A DNA stretch of 44,924 nucleotides from a virus: positions 1 to 44,924 of IMG/VR virus record IMGVR_UViG_3300033388_003146. One strand, written 5' to 3'. The notes beneath the pieces were generated by a model. The model saw nothing but the letters and a program-made list of their open reading frames with translations. It ran no database searches and was not told the origin of the DNA. This document shows, in pieces, positions 7,817 to 17,692 of the stretch. Position 1 is the stretch's first letter. Each line of letters begins with the position of its first letter. The translations under genes and the position numbers were made by a program.

Positions 7817-9652
7817 CTAAGATATATCAACCTCCCATGTTGTCTGGGTAATGATATCCGCACCATTTGCGCACTCGCCAGTTAGTTTTACCGCCAGGCT
7901 CGCCGTAGAATCATCTGTAGCCGTCTCGTACCCCTGATATGAGGTATTACCATCCCAGAAAGACCATGAGATTCTATGGCTTGTTGTGCCGACACTTAGG
8001 ATCTCGGCTTCTAGTCTCCAGTCGCTTGTTGAGTTAACGCCTGGAAGCAGAGACCAAAAAGTTGCCCCTAAGTATAGCTTGATTGTCTTGACCCCTGCAC
8101 CGCCCGTAATAGTACCTGAAGCGTGAACCTTAATTTTACCATTCACGATTAAAGCCTTGGCAGGAATCGTGCTCGCGTCAAGCGTATCTTCTCCGACGCC
8201 TGTCGTTACCTGGTCTGCACTTCTTCTGGCATATTTTATTGACTCTAGCTGGACAGCACCGTCAGGGTCATCTATAAACGTAGGAGCGGTAGTCAAGACC
8301 CTTGGTAAGTCCGTTTTAATCGGGTATAGTGCTGAATATGTGCCGCCCGTATCTACTTTAACAGCAGCACCTGAAGCGATTATGTCGATATACTGGTTAT
8401 TCTTAAGCGTCACCATCTCTGTAGCTGTTACGCCCGTGAAGTGTATTCCGTTAGTCGCCCCGACATAAGAACCTGCATAGCCATAAAAGGAGCAATCCGT
8501 CACTCTTAATCCATGAATGGCCTCTACAAGCATGACCTCCGTGCCTTCCTGCGTTTCCATGTGGCAAGTGTCGAAAGTAATTCCTCTGGAAATAGTAGCT
8601 CCACCACTAGGGGCTTCAATGACCACAGCTCTCATACCAGCACCACCCTCACCGCCAAAGTAACAGCCAGTAAAGGCAACATTCTCAACAGCTCCGGCAG
8701 AACTCGTACTAGATGCTATCCGCATAGCGATGTCGTCGCCGTCGAAAGCGCCGAACTTGCAACCGCTAAAGTGGAAGACTCCTGTCTGGGCCATATTGCC
8801 GATGATTAATAGGCACTCGCCGTTAGGAATACCATAAACGACTACATTAGACATGAATACATGAGACGGATTTGAGATATTTAGCCCTATTGCCCCTGTC
8901 GTAGAGAAGCCTATTATCTCGACATTCTGCATAGATACATACGAAGTATACCCTGCATCCCCAGAGTCATTGCCGATAAAAATACCACCCTTTGCAGTAG
9001 TGGTGAGACTGCCAGCTACTGTGATGTCCCTATAGCTAAAGTAGCGTGCATTATTGACATTCTTAAATACATAGTTGCCTGACGTTAGGGTATTGCCGTC
9101 CACCTTGGTAGATTGCATACCAGAGCCTACGATATGCACTCCTGAATACATATCTAGCTGACTTGTCACCTTATATGTTCCTGGAGGGAAGTAAACCACA
9201 CCCCCAGTTGCCGTAGCTCCCGTTTCTTGTCCGTAGCTATCTATTGCTGCCTGAATAGCTGCGGTATCGTCCGTTGAGCCGTCACCAATCGCCCCGTGTG
9301 CCTTTACGTCAACCCAAGGGCCTTTGGTTATCAAGTTCAATGTCTTGAATGTCTGAGTATAGTCCTGCACCAGCGTAGTCGGTGGGTCTACATACCATTG
9401 ACTCTGCCCTGTTATCTGCTGTATTGAGTACCTAAGTCGTTCAAGCTCTCCTGCCGTAGAGGTAGCTAGCGACTCCGCCAATCCAGGGTACGGGTCTGCC
9501 GTGCTCCGCATCTGTGCGATATTGGCTGAGTTATCATCCAGACCTGAAGGGGTCATGTTGGTTATTATATTATCGAACTCAGCGTCATCCGCAGGGCCAT
9601 TTATTGTATTTCCAGTAGGTCTCGATGTTAATCTTGAAAAATTGCCACCCAT
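7817..9652 (-). CDS. tailspike with pectate-lyase-type beta-helix
   Basis: This 611-residue protein has an N-terminal head-binding region of about 110 residues, including a coiled segment (ELERLRYSIQQITGQSQ). The classic start of a pectate-lyase-3/tailspike beta-helix follows: VDVKAHGAIGDGSTDDTAAI at about 113-132, then YFPPGTY. Many short beta repeats run to about residue 440, and a beta-sandwich-like C-terminal domain completes it. Such proteins bind and often cleave host surface polysaccharide. The active site cannot be assigned by eye. Confidence 0.92.
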   Translation of the reverse strand: MGGNFSRLTSRPTGNTINGPADDAEFDNIITNMTPSGLDDNSANIAQMRSTADPYPGLAESLATSTAGELERLRYSIQQITGQSQWYVDPPTTLVQDYTQTFKTLNLITKGPWVDVKAHGAIGDGSTDDTAAIQAAIDSYGQETGATATGGVVYFPPGTYKVTSQLDMYSGVHIVGSGMQSTKVDGNTLTSGNYVFKNVNNARYFSYRDITVAGSLTTTAKGGIFIGNDSGDAGYTSYVSMQNVEIIGFSTTGAIGLNISNPSHVFMSNVVVYGIPNGECLLIIGNMAQTGVFHFSGCKFGAFDGDDIAMRIASSTSSAGAVENVAFTGCYFGGEGGAGMRAVVIEAPSGGATISRGITFDTCHMETQEGTEVMLVEAIHGLRVTDCSFYGYAGSYVGATNGIHFTGVTATEMVTLKNNQYIDIIASGAAVKVDTGGTYSALYPIKTDLPRVLTTAPTFIDDPDGAVQLESIKYARRSADQVTTGVGEDTLDASTIPAKALIVNGKIKVHASGTITGGAGVKTIKLYLGATFWSLLPGVNSTSDWRLEAEILSVGTTSHRISWSFWDGNTSYQGYETATDDSTASLAVKLTGECANGADIITQTTWEVDIS

Positions 9653-9661
9653 AACTGCCTC

Positions 9662-11257
9662 CTATACAGGTCTGTTGCCAAGTAATTTATGGTCTTGAAG
9701 AATCTGTGATATAAAGAAATCTTCGTCTACGTTAGAGTTAAATATCTCGTATTGAATCCGCTTACCACGAGTGCCTACATCAAATGGTTTGTCTATCATC
9801 TCGTCGCCACCGTAGGTGTCTGCCCCGTATACTGCTGTTCCATAAGTGCCTCCGACACCCGACAAGTCAATGCTCTGCTGTGTTAACGCTATACCATCAA
9901 CCCATATATTTATATATACGTTGTAAGCCCCTTTCGCCTCGGTCACCAGCCATCCCTGCGAATATTTCTTGCTTATTCTTGGATTATCGAAAGGCATACG
10001 AGCAGTTTTAAAACCAGCATAATAAGCCACACTATCATCATTCTTATTAGCTTCCTCCAACTCCCAAACATACCCTGAATAATCTCCTGTATAAACATAC
10101 TGAGTATGGTGAGTTGCTGGGTCTACCCTGACAATCGCCGAGCACGAAGCATCGAAGCCTGAAGCATTAGTCTGGTTGTCGTGCACAACCCAACCCTCTT
10201 CTGGCCCTTTATCGATATTGTATACAAGGGAGGTGTCTACCGTTGACTGCCCTGCCCTTACCACAAAAAACCTAGCTATTCGCAACTCGGGGTCGTATAC
10301 AGCATGGAACTGATTTATTTTACCTAAATCACAATTATCTCGTATCCACTTATCTATCCATGACGGCTTAGTTATGGATGCCTGTTTGTAGTCGCCGTAA
10401 GACTCTGCTGCTCTCACAGAATAAATATTACCGTCATCCGTCATGCAAAGAAGGTCGTTAGGGGTCTTTACTATAAGCCTCCAATGAGCCGCACCGCCTT
10501 CCCATTGCGCTCCGTCATAACCCCATTTAGATATATCGGTACTAGAGTCATCCATAACATAAGTTTTATTTTTGCCGAAAGCAAAGAGCCTGTCGCCAAA
10601 TTCAGCTATCCCAACTATCCCATACCCATCATTCGTGTTGATATAGAAAGTATTAATCGTTCCTTGAGAGAAATCTAATCCTATACCTGCACTATTAGGC
10701 GTTACATATAGAGTATGAGGATTATTTGGACACCCCGAAGCCCACCCTCGCTCTGAGTTTTTGCGACCATGCACAACTATCTGCTGAGGAAAATTACTAC
10801 CTGTCCAATCAGTAGGAACGGCAGCCATGTCAGACGTTGAGCCAGCAGAGCCATCCCAAGTCTGCGGTATATTTGCACCGTTGCAAACGTACAGAGTATC
10901 AGCATATACCTGAAAGTGAAAATACTTCGCTGCCGTAAGGCCAGTCTTCAGGCTTGTCGTAGAGTTTTTCCATATCGCCCCTGCTGCCGTACCAACCATA
11001 ACAAAATCGGTAGCATCTACAAGCCTAAAGTCAAAGATACCCATCAGCTGAGAAGAGCCATATCCGATAGTGCCGTTAACCTTGTCCGTGCCGCCACGCT
11101 TACCACGACCGTTATCGAAGATATTGATATTCCTAGCCAATACCATCGACTCAGGGGGTATTTGGTCAATGTTTGGGTTTGCCGTAAGACCACCCTTAGC
11201 ACACGGGACTCTATATGTCTGGCCTACATAGCTCATGTATCCTTCCTTTTTAGCCAA
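9662..11257 (-). CDS. tail nozzle / tail tubular protein B-like
   Basis: This 531-residue, beta-rich protein opens with a segment typical of podovirus nozzle and stabilisation proteins (KGGLTANPNIDQIPPESM, then LARNINIFD.GRGKRGG). Repeated aromatic/glycine strands of a propeller-like body follow. It sits between fibre-type proteins and the tailspike, where the distal tail tube component is expected. The start overlaps the end of the 72-residue gene by 25 nt. The exact family is inferred from the N-terminal pattern and gene order. Confidence 0.78.
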   Translation of the reverse strand: MAKKEGYMSYVGQTYRVPCAKGGLTANPNIDQIPPESMVLARNINIFDNGRGKRGGTDKVNGTIGYGSSQLMGIFDFRLVDATDFVMVGTAAGAIWKNSTTSLKTGLTAAKYFHFQVYADTLYVCNGANIPQTWDGSAGSTSDMAAVPTDWTGSNFPQQIVVHGRKNSERGWASGCPNNPHTLYVTPNSAGIGLDFSQGTINTFYINTNDGYGIVGIAEFGDRLFAFGKNKTYVMDDSSTDISKWGYDGAQWEGGAAHWRLIVKTPNDLLCMTDDGNIYSVRAAESYGDYKQASITKPSWIDKWIRDNCDLGKINQFHAVYDPELRIARFFVVRAGQSTVDTSLVYNIDKGPEEGWVVHDNQTNASGFDASCSAIVRVDPATHHTQYVYTGDYSGYVWELEEANKNDDSVAYYAGFKTARMPFDNPRISKKYSQGWLVTEAKGAYNVYINIWVDGIALTQQSIDLSGVGGTYGTAVYGADTYGGDEMIDKPFDVGTRGKRIQYEIFNSNVDEDFFISQILQDHKLLGNRPV

Positions 11258-11451
11258 TCACCTGACGGTGGATTTTTCTTAAGCCAAGTACCTGTCGATT
11301 CGTTCTTACCCGACCAATCGCCATCGGCGGCGTTTTTATTAAGCCAGAGGATGGGTGCTATAATCTCTCCTATGCTATATCCTCTTGTCACCACGTCGTT
11401 GACGCTACCCCATGAACCGTATCCTCTTGTTACTACACTACTAATACTCAT
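11233..11451 (-). CDS. small repetitive virion-region protein
   Basis: This 72-residue protein consists of two imperfect repeat types: VVTRGYG/VVTRGYS in the first half and a short motif with GDWSGKN / GTWLKKN / GDWLKRK in the second. Proteins of this style are frequent near fibre genes of phages. It starts in a TAATG junction with the large fibre gene and overlaps the nozzle gene by 25 nt, so it is probably co-translated with both. The function is unknown. Confidence 0.75.
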   Translation of the reverse strand: MSISSVVTRGYGSWGSVNDVVTRGYSIGEIIAPILWLNKNAADGDWSGKNESTGTWLKKNPPSGDWLKRKDT

Positions 11452-13550
11452 TATGTCGCCCTGTTAAGTGCTGTAGGTGTCGTACCATCGTCAAGCGTGA
11501 AAGTCATTGCTGTCGTTGAGCCGTCTAATTTCTTAACCGTCAACGTAGTCCCAGATATCGCAAATTCAGTCAGCATGCCCCATATCTGATACAAAGCTTG
11601 TTCTGGCGTAGCTTCTGCACCGTCCGCTGCGTAACTCTCGGTCATCGTCCCAGATGTAAAGAATCCAGTCGCCGTCAACCAGTTACCTTGATTTGTCTGT
11701 AGCTCATTGGTGTCTGCCACAATAGCTGCCAACTGAGTGGAGTTACTATCCATCTCTTGCCTATTTTCTACAGCTGTTGGTGCAGTTCCAGCAGCATCAG
11801 GGACGGTTGTGTTTGCACCGTAATCTGAGTTAGCCGTATCTGCCTCTGCATTTACTTCTGCCTTCATTGCTGTAGACATGCCACCAAGGTCGGTAAGACC
11901 TGCTCCTGCCGTACCTATTTCTGCTGTGTCCGCAAGCGTATCTGCTATGCCCTGCGTATTGTCATCAGCTATTATAGTTACCCCTCCCGTGTTAGTGACT
12001 TGCCACATACCCCTTTGGTTGACTGTACCGCTACAGGATAAGGCATATACAATCTGACCTTTTCCTGAGATACTAAATAAATCTGTTCCAGCATTATTAA
12101 GATTCCGCAACTCGAAGCCATTTTCCCAGCCACCTACTGAGAAGTTTACATTCGCTATCGCAGCCCCTGTATCAAATTCTGGAGTGTTTGCTCCAGCAAT
12201 ACCAGAACGAGAGTGCGCTATATGGTAATCTCCTGCTTCTCCAAATGTAACTGTCCCGCTAAAATCACAATGTATTGCGTGGAATTGAGGAAGGGTGCAA
12301 GTGCCAATCTCACAATGGGCAAAATCTATCGGGTCGGCAGACGCGGTTGCTGTCCCTGTCACATCAGCTCCAGTAAAATGTGAACCGCTTAGATTCTGCC
12401 CTCCAAGCACCACATGCCAATGCTCACCATGCCAAAATTCATCCGTGTGCGATGTTGCAAAAGTTAGAGAACTTTCCAGGGCTACTTTTACATTATAAAG
12501 ATTCCGAGAGGCCAACAATGTATTCACGGCGGCCTCAGTCGATACGGGATTCCCCGGCACTCCGTCAAGATTAGTAGTTCCAGTGTTATTTGCACTACTA
12601 TCAAAATAAACCGCATCCAATGCACTGACACCTTCTTGGCTAAATGCTATAAATATCTGGTCGGTTTTTAATGTAGCGGAGGTAAGCCCTGAGACTTTAT
12701 ATGGGCGAACTCTAACTTTGCCAAAGTCTGCGCCCTTACCCACCATAGGTACAAACATATCAAAGGAATTAACTGCGTTAGAAGTTGAGTTAGAACCCTG
12801 AATGCTACCTATCTGAACCCACGCTGTTGCATCCCAATCGTAACCATACATCCCAAGGTCATCATTATTTCCTGTTAAATATCCCGTATGCTGCACAGAA
12901 CTTGGGATACCAGCTCCTATAAGAAATTCATAATAACCATCAAAAGTACCTCCACTATCTGTAAGCTCGTGATAATTGCCATCAAGAGCCTCGGTTGCCG
13001 CGTATGTATTAGTCTCTGACCCTATTGTGGTGCTTGTGAAGGAAGAAGCAGACTTATTAGTTGCAGAACCGACATTGGTGATATTTGATAATTGTGCCTG
13101 TGTGCCGGGGAAGGTGTCGCCTGTAAGCCCTGTGCCGTCGTACTGTGATTCAAGATTCGTCTCTGCTGTAGCAGTAAGCCTTAGTAACCCCCTATTATCT
13201 ATTGAGAATGTAGCGACTAGAGGGCTCACGGTTGCGCCGTCAAGTGTGATGCTGTCAATCACCACCCAGTATTCATTATTAGCTGCATAGAACCCTGCGT
13301 CCGTATCATCAGACGTATCTATAGAGATACCATGTACACCTGTAATACCGTCAAAATCAATACCGTCAGTATCCAGCAAAGTAAACCCAGAAGTGGAAGA
13401 CCTTTGAGTCGTGCCACCATTCTTATAGACTTTAATATCAGCGAGAGCCAGCCCCGTTATAGTTATCGAAGCACTGGGGTCGTCGCTACTAAAAGTATGG
13501 AAGGGAATGTATAAAGTTTTCCCCGTGGGAAAATCACCAAAGTTAATCAT
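11451..13550 (-). CDS. putative tail fibre / receptor-binding protein (699 aa)
   Basis: This 699-residue protein is rich in Thr, Ser, Gly, Ala and Asp. The first about 120 residues form a compact beta domain (GKTLYIPFHTFSSDDPSASI, later VYKNGG) common to phage fibre and baseplate-associated proteins. A jelly-roll-like region at about 140-330 and a low-complexity beta-rich middle follow. The C-terminal segment carries a helical register (VNAEADTANSDYG, then TNELQTNQGNW) and ends with TLTVKKLDGSTTAMTF-type strands. This is a fibre-like architecture; the receptor is unknown. Confidence 0.75.
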   Translation of the reverse strand: MINFGDFPTGKTLYIPFHTFSSDDPSASITITGLALADIKVYKNGGTTQRSSTSGFTLLDTDGIDFDGITGVHGISIDTSDDTDAGFYAANNEYWVVIDSITLDGATVSPLVATFSIDNRGLLRLTATAETNLESQYDGTGLTGDTFPGTQAQLSNITNVGSATNKSASSFTSTTIGSETNTYAATEALDGNYHELTDSGGTFDGYYEFLIGAGIPSSVQHTGYLTGNNDDLGMYGYDWDATAWVQIGSIQGSNSTSNAVNSFDMFVPMVGKGADFGKVRVRPYKVSGLTSATLKTDQIFIAFSQEGVSALDAVYFDSSANNTGTTNLDGVPGNPVSTEAAVNTLLASRNLYNVKVALESSLTFATSHTDEFWHGEHWHVVLGGQNLSGSHFTGADVTGTATASADPIDFAHCEIGTCTLPQFHAIHCDFSGTVTFGEAGDYHIAHSRSGIAGANTPEFDTGAAIANVNFSVGGWENGFELRNLNNAGTDLFSISGKGQIVYALSCSGTVNQRGMWQVTNTGGVTIIADDNTQGIADTLADTAEIGTAGAGLTDLGGMSTAMKAEVNAEADTANSDYGANTTVPDAAGTAPTAVENRQEMDSNSTQLAAIVADTNELQTNQGNWLTATGFFTSGTMTESYAADGAEATPEQALYQIWGMLTEFAISGTTLTVKKLDGSTTAMTFTLDDGTTPTALNRAT

Positions 13551-14114
13551 TTAAAATCTGCCTCCCATCGGCCCTTTCATCGGGCCGTTAAATGCTGCAA
13601 AAGGTGTGTGTGCCACCGCCGTATTATAATCTACACTTATATACGTCTGTGTACATCTTACTGATTCCGCACCACTCGTTAAGTTATTCCTCACTCGCCA
13701 CTGCTCAAGAGGATTGCCCCCCGTACCCTCAACATCTGCCTCCGTCCACGCTGCTGCCGTTGCAGGGTTAGTAAGCCACTCCTCTGTGTAGTCAGTATAG
13801 GTATCGGTTAAGTTATTATATGAACCAGCGTATGGCGTTATGCCGACATATATCTCCGCCCTGCCTTGCGTGGAGTTGCCCGTTAAATGTCGCATCCGAT
13901 ATGTTACGACTACCTTATTAATAGAGGTCGAGGTTATCGCAAAATCAGCGTATGTTAAAATCTGTAATGCAAACATACCCGTAACATATATGTAAGTAGT
14001 ATCGTCATCAGGCGCACCGACAGCATCGTCTACGAGCTCCCAACGAGTAGAACCGCTCGACAAGCTCCATGTAGCGTTGCCGTCTCCTGTTGGTACTCTA
14101 TCCTGTGTAGCCAT
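13551..14114 (-). CDS. virion structural protein, beta-sandwich-like (187 aa)
   Basis: The sequence begins with a DRVPTGDGNATWSLSSGSTR motif followed by VDDAVGAPDDDTTYIY, a combination seen in structural proteins of many environmental phages. The body is predicted beta-rich, and the C-terminus is Gly/Pro/Met-rich (NGPMKGPMGGRF). It overlaps the 103-residue gene upstream by 17 nt and abuts the fibre gene. It is probably a fibre-associated or decoration-type protein, which is inference from context. Confidence 0.72.
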   Translation of the reverse strand: MATQDRVPTGDGNATWSLSSGSTRWELVDDAVGAPDDDTTYIYVTGMFALQILTYADFAITSTSINKVVVTYRMRHLTGNSTQGRAEIYVGITPYAGSYNNLTDTYTDYTEEWLTNPATAAAWTEADVEGTGGNPLEQWRVRNNLTSGAESVRCTQTYISVDYNTAVAHTPFAAFNGPMKGPMGGRF

Positions 14115-14409
14115 CTAATACCGCCTGTGATACATGGATATCTAAATTGCAACGTCTTCTCTTTGAGACTCCATAATCAGATAAAGCCACTTTTGCCTGT
14201 GCAAAAACCCTGTTAAGCTCCCCGTTGAACTTCGCCGTATCTTGTGGGCGTACAGGTTTTTGAGTCTCTACGGGGAAGTCTCCTACGAGCATGAACCAGT
14301 TAGTGCCGACACCGTCAACCCAGAGGCGAGCCTTTACAACTATGTCTTCAAGGTCAAAACCTAATGCGCCGTCTGCTTCAACCGTAGCTTCTTTGATTAT
14401 GTAGTTCAT
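14098..14409 (-). CDS. hypothetical protein between adaptor and structural genes
   Basis: This 103-residue protein is not recognised. It has beta-strand-like alternating sequence in the first half (FDLEDIVVKARLWVDGVGTN) and a basic helix with KRRR near residue 85. It starts in a TAATG junction with a 16-codon reading frame that is itself joined to the adaptor stop, and overlaps the next structural gene. Position suggests a virion or assembly role. Confidence 0.7.
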   Translation of the reverse strand: MNYIIKEATVEADGALGFDLEDIVVKARLWVDGVGTNWFMLVGDFPVETQKPVRPQDTAKFNGELNRVFAQAKVALSDYGVSKRRRCNLDIHVSQAVLDGYTG

Positions 14410-14459
14410 TAGAATTTACCTGCCGTGCCTTTAATGGTTATTTTAGCCAGTGCAAACAT
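14409..14459 (-). CDS. candidate 16-aa coupling ORF between adaptor and next gene
   Basis: The reading frame MFALAKITIKGTAGKF starts at the base directly after the adaptor TAG stop and ends with TAA whose last A is the first base of the next ATG. It exactly fills the gap of about 50 nt between two coupled genes. It may encode a micropeptide or serve only to carry ribosomes across. No ribosome-binding site of its own is evident. Confidence 0.4.
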   Translation of the reverse strand: MFALAKITIKGTAGKF

Positions 14460-15356
14460 CTAATAATCCACCACTTGCTGCTGTAGGTTGCTTATATCCA
14501 TACCGTACTGTTCTCTTAGGATTAGACCTTGAAGTAGTTGGTTATATAGATTGATTGCCTGTGCTGCCCTATTGTCATCATCTTTCTGCAACTGCTTTGC
14601 GTAAACACCCTGAACCCATACGTTACGCCATCTCTGATAAAGGGTTACCATGAGGGTGCTCGCCAAATCGACAGTCATAAGGTTTGCATAGTAACGTGCC
14701 TGAACGCCATAAATTGTGCCATCGCTCTTATGTGGCACAGGATACAATATAAACTCACCATAGTCAGCATCTCCTATCGGAGTAAAACGAGTAGGTAATC
14801 CCCTCGTCATGGGATTACTAAGGTTGTCGTAATCCCATAGAGGCAGAACGGTCAGGGGGTAATTTGTGCCAATAACCATATAGCCACTACCTACAGCAGG
14901 GGCAGTATTAAAGTTAGGTACAACTATCGCCTCTTTCGTGGAATCATTATAGGTCGTGCATTGCGACATACTGGCCTTGCCTGTTCCTGATGTAATCAGG
15001 GTACTCTTACCTAGGATGTCCGACTCGCCAAGCGACTCATTGGCGGCTAACGTAACCGACCCTAACGCACCCCCCTGAGCCGTGCCTGTCACGCTGCCGT
15101 CAAGCAATACAATAGACAAGTCAGAAGAATAATCTGTAGGGTATGAGTATCTACTCTGTCCATTAACGGACACCATCACAGAGGTAGTATGAAGTGATTT
15201 TAACTTTTTTGCCAAAGTCCATATATCGTTCTTAATCTCTTCCATAAGCTCGTCCTGAGCATTGGTCAGTTGCGTAGGCGTAGGGTAGGTGTACCCTGCC
15301 TTCTTAAGAGCTTCCGTTGTTAGCGTAATCAGCGTAGGTGCAGTAGGTGCAGCCAT
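14460..15356 (-). CDS. head-tail adaptor, SU10-type
   Basis: This 298-residue protein begins with a helical region (LITLTTEALKKAGYTYPTPT, then QDELMEEIKNDIW) and has YSYPTDYSSDLSI and later YGEFILYPVP, features of the SU10-like/podovirus adaptor family that forms a ring between portal and nozzle. The C-terminal helices (LYNQLLQGLILREQYG) would insert at the portal. It lies downstream of capsid and glycosyltransferase genes. Family assignment is by visible pattern, length and order. Confidence 0.83.
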   Translation of the reverse strand: MAAPTAPTLITLTTEALKKAGYTYPTPTQLTNAQDELMEEIKNDIWTLAKKLKSLHTTSVMVSVNGQSRYSYPTDYSSDLSIVLLDGSVTGTAQGGALGSVTLAANESLGESDILGKSTLITSGTGKASMSQCTTYNDSTKEAIVVPNFNTAPAVGSGYMVIGTNYPLTVLPLWDYDNLSNPMTRGLPTRFTPIGDADYGEFILYPVPHKSDGTIYGVQARYYANLMTVDLASTLMVTLYQRWRNVWVQGVYAKQLQKDDDNRAAQAINLYNQLLQGLILREQYGMDISNLQQQVVDY

Positions 15357-17386
15357 TACATAACCTCTCTATAAGCATTTTGCCATACAGGATACTTAGT
15401 GTTAATATCATAATCTCTTTCTACTATCCTGCGAGCTTCCCCTGCCATCTTAGCAGCCAAAATAGTGTCTTCGACCAGAAGACTAATACCTTGCAGCCAC
15501 CCATCAGGGTCATTATTCTCGATATATACGCCATTATTATTATCTGCGATATCCGTGTACGGAGGTACAAAGGAGCAAACCGTAGGGACTTCTAAGGCAG
15601 AATATTCGAGCCATTTATTGAAGTTCTTATATTTAGAATGTTGGTTATCCGCACTTGGCAAAAGTCCTATATCTAAATTCAGAGAAGCCATTTTATAAGG
15701 CAGAGCATCTATGGATACCCAGGGATGTCGCTCCACACGGTCTTCAGGAATACCCTTTAGCGTTGGATGATAACCAAGTAAAACCAGCTTCATCATAGGG
15801 TATTTCGCAAGCAAATCTGGTATGACTTGCTTTAGCATCCCGACATCTTCCATTGAAGCCCAAGAGCCATGCCATCCAACCCGTATCTCCTGATTACGTT
15901 CAAAGGGAAACTTCTTCCATACATCCAAATCTAAGCAAGTTGGTACGACCCTAACATTGTCATTATATCGAGAGTAGACATCTTTCAGGTTCTCTGTAGC
16001 AACCGTTACCATGTCTGCCATACCAAGACTAACCTCAACATTCTCAACATATACATTATTCATAGCTAAATCTATGTTCTTTCCATTAATCCACATAGGT
16101 ACACCATCTACATCTATCGCCTGAGTGCCTAACCTCTGGTAACGTGGAGACAAAGGCGATGGGTCAAAAACATTCTCATCAAAATCTAAAATAATTTTCT
16201 TGCCGAAATCCTTCAGTTTATAGGCAGTATCCAGTAACTTCGTTTCGCCCAATGTCGGGAAAATAAAGAGGTCAGAAGTGAGAGAGTTAGCTATTTTATC
16301 AGACCCTTCCCCCCTAATGACCTTCTTAACGGTATAGCCACTCTGACTCTGTATCTTTGCTAAGGGCGACATAATCCTATAGTAGCTACTCTGGTCTTTC
16401 TCTCTGAGAAAGTAAGTAATCTTGGGCTTGTCCTTATTAATTACTTTTTGCTTCTTTGGCCTTGCTATCTCTTTCTTAATCGCTTTGGTTATCAATTTTC
16501 TAGTATTGAGTAATAACTTTCCACCATCTCGCCTTACTATGTCAGCACGTTTTGTGCGATTAACCTCAGGATTGCCTATTGCATCCAAGACAGCGTCTTC
16601 CATGTTTTCTAATTTAACTAAGTCTCCTGCATGATGTATCCACTTCTTGTTCTCCATGTCGCCAGCCACAAAGTGCCCATATATCTTCACGACAGGTATA
16701 TCCATCGCATAAGCAAATAATTCAAAAGTACCTTCTACCTGCGAGACTACACATGAAGCCTTACTTAGCAACTTAAAGGTTTTCTTAGCTTGCCCCTCCT
16801 CCTGACGATTAGTTATATAATTCTCACCACCCTTAAAATGCTCTAAGCTGTGTTCGCCATCAAGAAGTTTCACTATAGGCTTAATACCCTTTATATTACA
16901 TAGACCTTTCCATATCTCTTGTGATTCAGTCTTATTGCGCTTATTCACACTCTCCAGAGATTCGATATGTATAGGTGCAAACACGACTGTCTTGCCGTCT
17001 GGCTTATACTTCACTCTCTCATCTAGTTGAGCCGAGCCGACTTGTATAACCTGCTCAGGTTTCCACCCTCCTTGCTTCGCCATCTCTATATCATCGTCAC
17101 CCCAAGCAAACAAGAAATCTCCTATGGGGTCTTTGCCATTAAAGGCATAATCGCTCATAGCGAAACGTCCATGTTGCATAATAAATGACGGGATACCGTA
17201 TTCTCTCGCAGTCTTACATATCTCTGCATTGACTTTATTGACATCATGCGCAAGCAAGACAGCATCGGCATAAAGAATATCTATCAGACCTATAATATCG
17301 AAATACTTCGATAAATCGGGTATGACATCGTTAGCGTTCAGGACTGCTAGTTTGGGTTTCTGTATCGGTTTGCGCTTGCGCTTCAT
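15356..17386 (-). CDS. double glycosyltransferase (GT-B + GT4-like fusion)
   Basis: This 676-residue protein has two parts joined at a lysine-rich linker (about 300-320). The N-terminal part resembles the GT-B fold of capsule/CDP-glycerol-type transferases (YGIPSFIMQHGRF at 63-75, FAWGDDD near 97). The C-terminal part resembles GT4 transferases: VGWHGSW at about 518, then LVLLGYHP, and a LEYSALEVPTV acidic helix corresponding to the sugar-nucleotide site. It is embedded between the small post-capsid gene and the adaptor, coupled to both, so it is expressed with virion genes. It may glycosylate capsid or tail, or modify the host surface; substrate unknown. Confidence 0.85.
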   Translation of the reverse strand: MKRKRKPIQKPKLAVLNANDVIPDLSKYFDIIGLIDILYADAVLLAHDVNKVNAEICKTAREYGIPSFIMQHGRFAMSDYAFNGKDPIGDFLFAWGDDDIEMAKQGGWKPEQVIQVGSAQLDERVKYKPDGKTVVFAPIHIESLESVNKRNKTESQEIWKGLCNIKGIKPIVKLLDGEHSLEHFKGGENYITNRQEEGQAKKTFKLLSKASCVVSQVEGTFELFAYAMDIPVVKIYGHFVAGDMENKKWIHHAGDLVKLENMEDAVLDAIGNPEVNRTKRADIVRRDGGKLLLNTRKLITKAIKKEIARPKKQKVINKDKPKITYFLREKDQSSYYRIMSPLAKIQSQSGYTVKKVIRGEGSDKIANSLTSDLFIFPTLGETKLLDTAYKLKDFGKKIILDFDENVFDPSPLSPRYQRLGTQAIDVDGVPMWINGKNIDLAMNNVYVENVEVSLGMADMVTVATENLKDVYSRYNDNVRVVPTCLDLDVWKKFPFERNQEIRVGWHGSWASMEDVGMLKQVIPDLLAKYPMMKLVLLGYHPTLKGIPEDRVERHPWVSIDALPYKMASLNLDIGLLPSADNQHSKYKNFNKWLEYSALEVPTVCSFVPPYTDIADNNNGVYIENNDPDGWLQGISLLVEDTILAAKMAGEARRIVERDYDINTKYPVWQNAYREVM

Positions 17387-17679
17387 ATATCCCTCGTAGA
17401 AGTCCTGTAGCCTCTGCCTTCATCTGACTTTAGCCATTTACGGAAAGCCTTTTTATCGTAAGCAAACTCAGGATGTTCAACTAATACCGCACCAGGTATC
17501 GTTGCTATCTTCTCCATCTCGCGACCATGACTATGTGCACTACCTACTGCCAGGCGTTGTTTCTGTGCATACTCCAAGACAGCGGTAACATCTTCGACAT
17601 GCTGGAAGCGAATCAACTCGCCGACATTCTCCATGCCGACCAAGCCAGTCTGCATTTTTTTAGGTGTGCTTATTATCAT
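17383..17679 (-). CDS. conserved small protein after major capsid gene
   Basis: This 98-residue protein has a pattern (QTGLVGMENVGELIRFQHVED, then MEKIATIPGAVLVE, ending with a basic helix and RTS) met between capsid and adaptor genes of podoviruses. Its function is not established. It ends in an ATGA overlap with the glycosyltransferase. A hairpin lies between it and the capsid stop, which could lower its expression relative to capsid. Confidence 0.75.
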   Translation of the reverse strand: MIISTPKKMQTGLVGMENVGELIRFQHVEDVTAVLEYAQKQRLAVGSAHSHGREMEKIATIPGAVLVEHPEFAYDKKAFRKWLKSDEGRGYRTSTRDI

Positions 17680-17692
17680 CTTACTCCTATTA

